Below are positions 48,342-57,984 of a stretch of DNA of 64,000 nucleotides, piece after piece (position 1 is the first letter of the stretch; each line of letters starts with the position of its first letter). The DNA is from Progne subis subis (lineage: Eukaryota; Chordata; Aves; Passeriformes; Hirundinidae): contig JAKJHU010000335.1 in assembly GCA_022316685.1 (NCBI GenBank), forward strand, positions 62,001-126,000, written 5' to 3'. The notes under the pieces were generated by a model. That model did no database searches, had not been told where the DNA came from, and saw only the letters and a list, made by a program, of their open reading frames with translations. Both the position numbers and the translations under genes were made by a program.

Positions 48342-50530
48342 CCAAGGAGCTGCAGGGGCTGATGCTGCTGCTCCGGGCTCACCGTGGGACATGGGCTCCT
48401 GCTTCATCCTGCCATGTGGCGGGCGCTGTGGGCGCACCTGCAGCAGCTGGGCAAGCGAGGCCACCTGCCCTGCTGTGCCTCGTCCCGCTGCTCCGGGCGC
48501 TTCCGTGCCTCCGGCAGGCTCCTCCCAGCCAGAGGGGCCATTCCTGGCACAGCCTCCAGCCCTTCCAGGAGATTGTGTTGGACACCAAGCATCCCTGGGC
48601 GAAGCTCGGCCCGGCCCAGATCCAGCCTTCTGGCAGCTTCCACCGCCCCTGACGGCCTCCAACCCTGCAAGTCCCTCCCTGATCTCAAGCGCCTCCCTCC
48701 CTCGCAGAACCTCCCCAGCGCCGAGACGCCGCCTCCCTCCCAGCAGCTTGCCACAGCCTCCATCCCTGCTGAGAGCCCCCAGCCCTTCAAGATCCTGCGC
48801 CTGCCAAGACCCTGTCCCTGGCGTCCAGTTCCTGCCTCCCTCCCACACATTCCCTCCTGGAGGCATCCAGCCCTCCCGGCCTCTCAGGAAAGCCTACGCG
48901 CCTGTGCACCCTCAGCAAGCGCTGGACACCTCCTCCTGCTCCCTTCCACATCAACAGCATCCCGTGCACATGGAGAGCCCCGGCGTGTCCCAGGGCACTG
49001 ACACGGCCAGGGAAAGCTGGGAAGCACAAACATGCAGCCCAGCTGGAGAAAGGAGAGGCATTCCCAGGAGCAGGTGGCTGAGCCACAAACATCCTGCAGC
49101 CACCAGTGTCCAGCGCAGGGCTCCCAGGATGCTGTGCCTGACTCAGGCAGCAACAGCCGCAGCTGGGTGGCACAGACGGCGCCCACGAGACCATGGCGCT
49201 TGCGTGGTCTCCAGGAGGCTGCCCCGAGACGGCCCCCGCAGCCCAGGCAGGTGGTCACAGGCCTCGGAGGGCCCTTCCACCCTAGGTGTTAAATAAATTA
49301 GCCTTTCCCCAAAGAGCTGTTGCAGTGTTCCTGCTGGGAGAGGGCTCTTTTCTTCCCAGGAGCTGGCTCAGGGCTGGGCTTGCCTACGGGCTGGGGATGC
49401 TGGGCCATTCCCAACGACTCGGCTTTCAACTCCTGTTTGTCCTCTGAGGCTGAGCAAGTATCACGTGCAACCCTCACCCGTGTTTTTGTCATTTCCACTG
49501 ACAACCTTCTGAGAGAGATGCCTGCGGGGCTGACCCATCTACCAGTACTTGGAGGCTTGGGATGGACACAGTTACGGCTCCACCCTGCTTCTCCAAAAGC
49601 CTCGGCTGCCCATCCTTGTAGGAGCAGGTGTTAAAGTGTGTTCATTTGGTTGATACTGTGTTTCCTTTTGATCTTGGTGTTTGGGATGTTTTCTTCCCTG
49701 TTCCCCTTGGAAAGTGGAGCACCTTGTTTGTCCCGGCTTCGCTGCGCCCATCCCCTAGGCTGGAATGGAACCCAACACTGTTCCACTCCCACCTTCTCCC
49801 TGATCGGGGAGTGGCTTGTCCCTGCCTCTAGGCCCTTCCCCGCTCTGGGAAAAAGGCCTGCGACTGCCGGCAGCTCTGTCTCTCTGGCACCGGCGGGGAC
49901 GGGGAAGGAGGTAAGGAAGAGCTGTGGCCGGCAGGGCAGGAGCCCAGAATCAAGCCATGATATGCCCCAGGACACAGGGCAAGCTCGGGGCCTTTTGCCA
50001 TCGACGCTCATCTGGGTCTCTCCAAAGAACCACCACAAGCAGGGATGGGGCAAGCACGTGCAACTGTGACTTTGCACGTGGCCAGGGCAGCCCCGCTGCA
50101 AGAGCAGCCTCTCCAGCGCTTCACAGCAGCCTGGTGCCTGGCAGCAGTTGATGGGGAGGAAATGACTTGGGTGGCCACAGGGCCCAGCCTGTGTGGCTGT
50201 GCCCGTGTGGCCGTGCCTGCGCCATGCTGCAGGCAGGGGCTGCCTGGTGCTGGCTGTGGATTGCCCAAGAGGTAGGCCATGGCCGCTCCCTGCAGTCCCG
50301 TCCCTGCCCGATTTCCCCTTTGCCCAGGGAGGCTCAAGGGCAGGCAAGTGCAGGCTCAGGAGCTGATGCTGCCCACTGCAGAGTGTCCTGTGGCTCACCT
50401 GGAGGGAGCCAGTGGCAGCTCTGGGGCTCGTGCAGGGGCGCTGGGGCTGTGACCCCCCACTGCCACCAAAGGCTATGCCGGCTGCCTTTCCGGCACGGTG
50501 GGCTGTGGAGCACACTTTGGGGAGCAGAGG
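48316..50530 (+). repeat. 2.2-kb direct duplication, copy 2
   Basis: Counterpart of 44372-46584. The match ends at GGGGAGCAGAGG (50530), where the class II provirus LTR begins; copy 1 continues with different sequence. Confidence 0.9.
48342..49292 (+). pseudogene. Downstream part of the copy 2 gene, frameshifted
   Basis: Aligned with copy 1, it carries at least three single-base indels: near 48393 after RAHRGTW, near 48813 after KILRLPRP, and near 49035. Similarity to the copy 1 frame hops between frames but continues to the same C-terminal segment (GGPFHPRC) just before AATAAA at 49292-49297. Either this copy is dead or the copy 1 frame is not the coding one. Confidence 0.5.
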
Positions 50531-50531
50531 T

Positions 50532-51177
50532 TGTTGGAGTCCAGGGCATTCTTTTGGTTGCCCTGGAGGATCAGAGACCTGGGCAGGGGGCTCTGAGACC
50601 CCAGCCCAGAGCTCAGAGAGACTCTGGCTTTGATCTCAGTCCATGGGAAAAACTTCCTAAACTGAGAGATATTTTGCAGGCCTCGGGAGTGTGAAAAATA
50701 ATAATTTAGTTTATCTTAGAGTGAAAAAATAGTAATTTTTACGTTCATAGCATTGGAGTGAATGGGGACAAGATGGAGAATCTGGGGTGTTGTCTCCTTC
50801 TTCTTCCTTCTCCTTCCCTCACTCCATTTCTGCAGTGACGTTGGCACAAAGAAGTTTGTGAGGATTGGGTCAGTGTATAGATGACCTTTTTAGTAATAGT
50901 GATAGACATTGGTAAGAAATAGCAAATAACGAACACGTAGTAATTAGTATAAAAGATTAAGGACAGCCCAGTTCCTGGGGAGATGTGAGAAGTCTATGCA
51001 GCTGCAAACATCATGTTGGACTGTGAGAAATTTGTAAGATAAGAAACAATAAACGAAAAATGCAACCTTGAAAAAACTAAACCTGAAGACTCTGTCTCTT
51101 CCTTCGGCTTGGCTCGGAGCTGTGCAGGGGGGAAAAAGACCCTGAAACCACTTGAATGTTGGGGAAGCTCCCTGACA
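50532..51177 (+). mobile_element. 5' LTR of the class II provirus
   Basis: 646 bases from TGTTGGAGTCC to CCCTGACA. AATAAA lies near 51047. It differs from the 3' LTR most in the 50660-50710 part. Confidence 0.9.
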
Positions 51178-51290
51178 TCTGGCGTCCCTGGCTGCGCAAA
51201 AGAAACACCTGGCTTTTCTGAGTGAGTGGGCAGAAACATCTAACGTCCCTGGCCGGACAACATCTGGCATCCCTGACTCGCACTCCCGGA
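51170..51290 (+). repeat. Three tandem PBS-like units after the 5' LTR
   Basis: ACATCTGGCGTCCCTGGC, ACATCTAACGTCCCTGGC and ACATCTGGCATCCCTGAC follow one another at ~60- and ~30-base spacing. The first begins with the LTR's terminal CA and could be the primer-binding site; the tRNA is not identified. Confidence 0.5.
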
Positions 51291-51572
51291 AAGGAGCACC
51301 GAATAAGGTCACAGAACCTCTGCAAAAAGATCAAAAGCTCCCCGAACATCAAACTGCCAGGCTGACATCTCCGGAGAAGAAAAACACCTGTTTGGCCAAA
51401 AGAAGAACACCTCATTCCACTTTGTCCCAGACGACGGCTTTCCAGGGCCCGGGAACCCGTCATCCTGAGATCTGCTGGACAGACATCGGGACATCTCTGA
51501 GACAAACTGGACCAGAGCTGCAGCTAACCTTTGGATTGGTAAGACCAGTGAGATTCAGAATACATCACACCC

Positions 51573-54500
51573 ATGGGAGGGACAACATCACAAGAAAGAA
51601 TTATTATGTTAGAACAGTTAAAAGAAATAATATCAAAATACAATATAGCGCTGAAAGATAAGGAGCTCCAAGCCCTAATGTTATGGGTCAAATGTAACTA
51701 TTCACAATGTGAGACCCAGTCTCTTTTTGAGCCAGGGTTTTGGTAGGATGTGAACAGAAAACTTTATGATAATGCCACAAGAAAAGATAAAATTGGCGCA
51801 AAACTTTTGTCGGCTGGGAGAATTATGTTAGAAGTTATAACAGAACATAGCAAGGAAGCGTCCGGGGTTGGACACCTGCCAAGCAAGCAAAGGGAGGTTA
51901 GCACTGAGCCAGAAGAGATAGCCATGCTAACTCCAGGATTGACACATCCCCCAGGGGAAAGAGAAGGGGGAGGGGAAAGAACAAAAGTATCTCAAGGTCC
52001 AACAGAAAGCTCGTCAAAAGCCCCAAGACTGATTCCAGGAGAAATGAAACCTCTGATCCATCCAACAGAGCAGGAGGATCTGGACATGATTTTCTTTGAA
52101 GCAATCCAAGAACAAACCCCACATTCGCACACGGAGGGGGGGGGAAGGACTCCACCTAGAAGTGCCTTCACCCCTCCAGAGTCGCCGCAGCGACAAACCC
52201 CTCCTTTGCCATTGCTCCTTTCCCTTCCCGTGGGAAAACCGGGTGTGGATGGAGAGGACGGGGGGGCGAAAGAGCAGGAGCGAGCGCCATCAGAACCGCA
52301 GAGGGGGGGCGAAGCCGCGCGGGGGGGCGAGGCGGCGGGACGCGACGGGACGCGATTGCAAGGCCCGTCGGGAGACAGAGGCGCGGATCGCCGGGAACAG
52401 TCCGCGGGGGATGGGGCCGCGGCGGGGGAGAGCTCGAGAACAGGCCGAATACTACACACCCCAGAAATCCTTGCGGCCGGTCCAGGCGCAGGCGCGACAG
52501 GGGCAAGGCAAAGCCCGAAGCGCGTTCCTCTTCGGGGGGGGGCTGATTCCGATGACGAAAGAGACGGGGCGGACCTTAAACGTGAGATGGGGCGGGGTAT
52601 CCCGCCGGAGACCGCCGGGCCGAGATGGGCAGGGGCGGGGCCAGCGGAGACGGAGCGGGCAGGGACGGGGCGTGGCCGAGGCGGGGAGAGTCTCGAAGGT
52701 ACCACCCCCAGGCAGCCGGGGCTGCGGGGCCCGATCACGTCCACGGGCAGCTATGAACCTGAGCCGCCTGCGTGCGGTGATCCAGGGACAGCTGCTGAGG
52801 TATTGCGGATGGGCGCACGTCCAAAAATATCTCAGATTTTACAGGTGTTTCCAAGGAAAGAAGCTGCAGAAAAATTTGAGGATGCTCAGCAAACTCTGGT
52901 TCCTGTTCAGCGGGAGAAAGAAAAAGAAACAGGACCACATGACGTGCAGCTTCCAAAACATCCTGGAGAGGATGGAGCAGCAGCAAAGCCACAAACAAAG
53001 GAGACAAATTCAGAGGCAGACACCGCACAGGCTTCTGCCAAGCCAGAATTCCGTCCAACAGACTGGACAGACACAAAGAAATGTTCGATCGGTGCAAAGG
53101 GCATAAGTATGCCAGTGATTTATAGTACACAGAATGTAAACCCGAAATGGGAGAGTTTGGATCGTGAAGTTGTCAGGGATCTGATGAATCTCTTGAAAGG
53201 GGATTGTTTTGTAACATCATTGCCATTTTTTCTTGCAGTGTTGGGAGAAAAAATACCATTGTATGGGTTGATTTTCCGGTGGGATTCATCACAGAAAGAC
53301 CCATTGTTGATTTTAGAGTGGAATTTTTTATCTTACAGGTCTCCGAGGACGATCCTCTCAAGTCTGGAAATGATAGCTCAAATCATCGTCAAAGCTAGGA
53401 CCAGGCTGCAAACAATGGCAGGCAAAGATTTTACAATAATTTACCTGCCTTTGAAAAAAGATTATTTTGATTGGGCTTTGCAAAAGTCAGAGGATTTGCA
53501 GATTGCATTGTTAGATTACTCAGGTGTTTGTACTATTCATTTCCCAAGTCACAGGCTGTTGAAAGCAAAAATAAGTTTCAGAGAAAAACCAAAAATAAGT
53601 GAGGTGCCGTTGGATGAAATAACAGTTTTTACCGACGGCTCAGGAAAGACTCACAAATCAGTAAGTACATGGCAGGATGACATCACGGGGGAGTGGAAAT
53701 CAGATATAAGAATAGTACAAGGGTCACCACAAATAGTAGAATTAGCAGCAGTGGTCAGAACTTTTGAGCTGTTCCAGCAACCTTTTAACTTGATCACAGA
53801 CTCAGCTTACGTAGCTAATGTGGTCAAGAGGCTTGAGGGTTCACTTTTGAGAGAAATTGACAATGAAAATTTGTATTCATATTTGCTATGCATGAGGACA
53901 TTGTTGCAAAACAGAAAACATAAATACTTTGTCTCTCACATCAGAGCACATTCATCCCTTCCAGGTTTTTTAGCAGAAGGCAATGCACACGCAGACAAAT
54001 TGACCATGCCAATTTCAAGGACTTTACCGAACATTTTTGAACAGGCAAAATTGAGTCGTGCATTCTTTCATCAGAATGCTCAAGCACTAATGGAAGGCTT
54101 TCACATTTCCAAAAGTCAGGCAAAAGAAATCATTAGTGCTTGCCCAGATTGCCAGCTTGTTCAGCCTCCTGCATCAATGGGAGCAGTCAATCCAAGAGGA
54201 TTGCACAGTTTGCAGTTATGGCAAACTGATGTCACAAAATATCCATCTTTTGGGAAACTCAAAAATGTTCATGTTTCAGTTGACACATTTTCAGGTGCAG
54301 TCTTCGCATCTTTGCACACAGGTGAGACAGCACAACACGCTTGCCGACATTTCTTGCAGGCATTTGCATCTTTAGGCGTGCCGCAAGAAATCAAAACAGA
54401 CAATGGACCAACATACATAGGGAAAGTGCTTGACAAATTTCTGAAGAGGTGGGGTGTCCATCATACCTTTGGTATCCCACACTCTCCAACAGGTCAAGCA

Positions 54501-54899
54501 ATCATTGAAAGAACACATCAAACATTGAAATCCCTTCTGGACAGACAAAAAAGAGGAGAAGCAGATGCAACACCATACATGTGCTTGAATAAAGCCTTGT
54601 ATGTGTTGAATTTTCTCAATGGCTCTTTTACAGAGCCAACTCCACCAATCATGAGGCATTTTTCAAACAGCACGAGAGCAAAGCTGAAGGAAAACCCTTT
54701 GGTTTTGGTCAGAAACCCAGAAACAGGTCAAATTGAAGGACCATTCAAATTGATAACTTGGGGCAAGGGATTTGCTTGTGTCTCCACAGCAGTTGGGCCA
54801 AAGTGGCTGGCAGCAAGACACGTGAAACCGTACCGAGTCCAGACGCAAGCAGAGACGGACCCCAAGACCGGAGGAAGAGAAGTGGGCACGCAGACGTGA
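51573..54899 (+). CDS. Fused gag-RNase H-integrase open frame (one internal TAG)
   Basis: One reading frame from ATG 51573 (MGGTTSQER, a myristoylation-type start of matrix) to TGA 54897-54899. A single TAG at 51744-51746 divides it; downstream 1049 codons are uninterrupted, first ATG at 51825. Numbering codon 51750 as 1: residues ~1-460 are Gag-like (matrix end, Pro/Gly/Arg-rich linker, a capsid-like start near 450, SMPVIYSTQNVNPKWESLD). Most of capsid, nucleocapsid, protease and RT palm are absent. From ~480 come the RT connection region, then RNase H with TDGSG (D629), an acidic EL, TDSAY and a final Asp in NAHADKL. Integrase follows with an HHCC zinc region (ending CPDC), catalytic D827, D884 and E920 (the D-D-35-E spacing) and a C-terminal DNA-binding segment. 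Its length and openness are striking for an ERV with a deletion. A second frame at 52096-53106 overlaps it. Confidence 0.75.
52240..52745 (+). other. CpG- and G-run-rich island inside the provirus
   Basis: Dense CG dinucleotides and many runs of four or more G (for example GGGGGGGCGAAGCCGCGCGG). It encodes the Gly/Arg/Ala/Glu-rich linker of the fused frame. All three forward frames and parts of the reverse strand are open because stop codons are rare at this composition. Confidence 0.8.
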
Positions 54900-55002
54900 G
54901 CCGGTGTCAGAATAACAGACATCCCTTCGTTCTACGTGCAAAAGAGACTCTGGGACTTGAGTTCTTTGGGGCTTGGGTGGTGTTGCATTTTTAGGGATTC
55001 CC

Positions 55003-56389
55003 ATGAGAAAAAGGTCATTGAAAATGAAAGAACTATCCTTGTGCCTCATTCTCTTTGGTTGCCTTAAGCAGTGCGGCAGTTTTGCCCGTGGCTCAACCAA
55101 AAGAGAATGTTTGGGAAACTCTAGCCAATGCATCAGGTTTGGATACCATCTGCCTGACACACTCAAGGCCAGGGAAACCTTTCTCAACATGTTTAGTGGG
55201 ATTGCCAGTGACCGAATGGCCGATTCCAAAAAACATCCCTCCAGAAATTTCAAAGTCCATTGTAAATCCAGTGGACCAATGGGATGTTTGGGTGAAATTC
55301 CTTCCTGCGGCTCCTTTTGAACCCCAGGAACTGGAAATTCTTGGATCGGTCCCAATGCAATTTTGTGTGAAATTTGGCCTTTCTGGAGTGGCAAAAAATA
55401 AAACTATAGACGTCACTCCAAACCTCAATTTTTACAGAAATTCATCATCTTGGTGTAATTACACTAAGATGCTGAAAAAACCATCCAATCATGTTCCAGC
55501 TCAGTTACCAAGGGGAAACTTTTTCATTTGTGGGAACAAAATTTGGCCCGCGATTCCTGCAAATGCCACAGGTGGTCCGCGCAGCATTGGAATGCTTTCA
55601 TTGCTAACACCCGACATGACACTGATGAGAGAACTAAAACAGAGAGGGAAAAGATCGGTTCAAATGTATGACCCAAATTGTGATGATGAAGTTCACACAT
55701 GGAGCAAGGCTCAGAGAATTGCAGTTGCAATTTTTTCACCACAGGCAGCATCAGGAGCAGCCTTGACACAGTTGGATCGAGTGGGTTGTTAGCTGAGCAA
55801 ACATGCTCGAGCTGTCTCTCTTGCACTGAGTGACATGTTGTTAGACATTGACAGTGTAAGACGAGCAACTCTCCAAAACAGGGCAGCGGTTGATTACCTT
55901 TTGCTGACCCACGGGCATGGGTGTGAGGAATTTGAGGGAATGTGCTGCATGAATTTGTCAGATCATTCCAAATCCATTCATGAAAACGTCAGGCAATTGC
56001 AGGAGAGTGTGAACAAACTTGGAGAGGTAACTGCGTCATGGATGGATGGTTTGTTCAATTTATTTAACCTTTCACCACTGTGGAAGGAACTTTTAAAAAT
56101 AGTTATATATATTTTAGTAGGGCTTGTAATCCTTCTCATGATTTTGCCGTGTTTGTTTCTATGTACACGGCGAGCCATGGACAGAGTGGCCAAGGAAGTG
56201 TTTTTGGTTCAAACAGGAGGGGGAGATGTTGGAGTCCAGGGCATTCCTTTGGTTGCCCTGGAGGGTCAGAGACCTGGGCAGGGGGGTCTGGGACCCCAGC
56301 CCAGAGCTCAGAGAGACACTGGCTTTGATCTCAGTCCATGGGAAAAACTTCCTAAACTGAGAGAGGGTTTGCAGGCCACGGGAGTGTGA
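55003..56389 (+). pseudogene. Class II provirus env, alpharetrovirus-like, disrupted
   Basis: Envelope precursor: surface subunit, furin-like RGKRS site (~55645-55657) and transmembrane subunit. The signal peptide (MKELSLCLILFGCLKQ, from ATG 55003 or 55024) is in one frame and the surface subunit in another, with a shift near 55060-55085. The surface part is open to TAG at 55790-55792; after it the same frame continues. An internal fusion-loop layout (two cysteines flanking IFSPQAASGAALTQL) is the alpharetrovirus pattern. The transmembrane part has an immunosuppressive-type segment, a C-X6-CC motif at 55922-55948 and a membrane anchor (IVIYILVGLVILLMILP, ~56100-56150). Several N-glycosylation sites occur. 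The frame runs into the 3' LTR. Two breaks make it non-functional as it stands. Confidence 0.85.
56213..56226 (+). promoter_or_regulatory. Polypurine tract
   Basis: AGGAGGGGGAGA directly before the 3' LTR start TGTTGGAG. Confidence 0.75.
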
Positions 56390-56868
56390 AAAATAGTAGT
56401 TTAGTTTATCACAGAGTGAAAAAATAGTAATTTTAGGTTCATAGCATTGGAGTGAATGGGGACAAGATGGAGAATCTGGGGCGTTGTCTCCTTCTTCTTC
56501 CTTCTCCTTCCCTCACTCCATTTCTGCTATGACGTTGGCACAAAGTAGTGAGGATTGGGTCAGTGTATAGATGACCTTTTTAGTAATAGTGATAGACATT
56601 GGTAAGAAATAGTAAATAACGAACATGTAGTAATTAGTATAAAAGATTAGGAACTGCCCAGCTCGGGGGGAGACGTGAGAAGTCCATGCAGCTGCAAACA
56701 TCATGTTGGACTGTGAGAAATTTGTAAGATAAGAAACAATAAACGAAAAATGCAACCTTGAAAAATCTACACCTGAAGACTCCATCTCTTCCTTCGGCTT
56801 GGCTCGGAGCTGTGCAGGGGGGGAAAAAGACCCTGAAACCACCTGAATGTTGGGGAAGCCCCCCGACA
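56227..56868 (+). mobile_element. 3' LTR of the class II provirus
   Basis: 642 bases ending CCCCCCGACA. Counterpart of 50532-51177. Confidence 0.9.
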
Positions 56869-57984
56869 CTCACCCAGCGATCAGATTACTCCCTTCTCCT
56901 CGAGGACTTACCCTGGTTTCTCGGGCTGGGACCCTCCCTGCCAGTCCCTCCCAGGGAACCTCACTCATTCTCTCTTTTCACTTCCCTCCTTTCCCAGCTG
57001 GTCTCCTCACAGAGAGCCGAAAACACGGTACTGGGAGGTTCACACTTGCTTTGGGGGTCTGGGCTACCAGCCCCCATTTTAGATATTCTACACACACACA
57101 AACATACAGCTGCCCCCCTGCCCAACCCCGTGGTACTTACACAGTCCATTTTCCCACACAGTTCTTGTGCGCACGAGGTTTTACAGGCACCTTTACCTTT
57201 AGCTGGCACTCCAACAGGAGCTTTTATGAATGCCTCCTATTGCTGGCTTCTTTTTCTTATGCATTATTGTAATTGGAGCTCCTTCTCCAAGGGAGCCTGG
57301 TCTAAGCTCAGGACCACCTTAAAAGAGCTGGTGGGGACCTCTGTAGTGGCGTCGGATTTGGTTTTGGTTTTATTGTATGTGCTATTAATTTATGGTTCAT
57401 TCTATGTCTCCCGGTTTGTTCCCCCTAATGATCTTTCCCTGCTCTTCTCCCCTCCAACTGTTATATGTCAATCCCCCTCTCCCCCCTCCTCTGGGGTCTG
57501 CCTGTCATCTTGGGGCCTTCCCCTGGAGCTAGAAAGTTCTTCCAAGGGCATCGAGTGATAGGTCAGATCCAGAGGGGGTCCCTCCTCAGCATTCGTGTAT
57601 GGTTTATGAAAATATCATTCATCCATGTGACACCTCCCTAGTGATCCCTGATTTGCTCACCCACTGCCTCTTCTCCTGGTTCCACCCCCAGATAAAAGCT
57701 GCTGGCAAGCAGCCTGGGGGTCTCTGCCTAGGCAGTTACCTGGAGGTCAAGAGGTCCCACGCCGGGGCTCCAATTAAATCTTGTGACCCGTTCAGCAGAG
57801 TCTGCATTTCTATCTTCACCGTCGTTGCCTTGCACCACCTGTGCCTGCCGCCGAGGTCGTGTGGGATCCAAGGCCCCACAGGATCGGGTTAGCTGGCACG
57901 GCCAGCTGTCCGTACCTTTCCACACCACGGTGCCTGAGCTAGCCCGGGCGAGCGTGGAGACCACGCTTAAAGAACCGCAACATC
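56869..57984 (+). other. Unclassified, possibly LTR-element remnant
   Basis: An open frame runs from the 3' LTR to 57556 and includes a hydrophobic segment (LVLVLLYVLLIYGSFYV, ~57355-57408) after a Trp/Cys-rich stretch, vaguely like the end of an envelope protein. 57560-57984 then resembles an LTR: ATTAAA near 57771 and a terminal ...CAACA before the tandem array. No family or pair was identified. Confidence 0.3.

Larger units (their letters stand above)
50532..56868 (+). mobile_element. Class II (alpha/beta-like) endogenous provirus, internally deleted
   Basis: LTRs at both ends flank a gag start, a large deletion that removes most of capsid through RT palm, an RNase H-integrase segment, env and a polypurine tract. 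No matching target duplication is found: the left flank is copy 2 of the local duplication (GAGCAGAGGT), the right flank CTCACCCAGC is unrelated and does not continue copy 2. LTRs differ at several percent of positions by eye. Both coding units are interrupted by in-frame TAG codons. Confidence 0.9.

Noticed and set aside
49631..50515. 294-codon minus-strand frame downstream of copy 2
   Set aside because: In the parallel copy 1 sequence the frame is broken and shifted; composition explains its openness.
51992..52744. 250-codon minus-strand frame in the same island
   Set aside because: Pro/Ser/Arg-rich antisense of the G-rich tract, with no start context, domain or splice pattern.
52096..53106. 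336-codon second forward frame overlapping the fused gag-integrase frame
   Set aside because: Its translation is Arg/Gly-rich and lies mostly in the CpG-rich island where stops are rare; no domain, and it ends in the capsid-deletion area. Treated as a compositional shadow.
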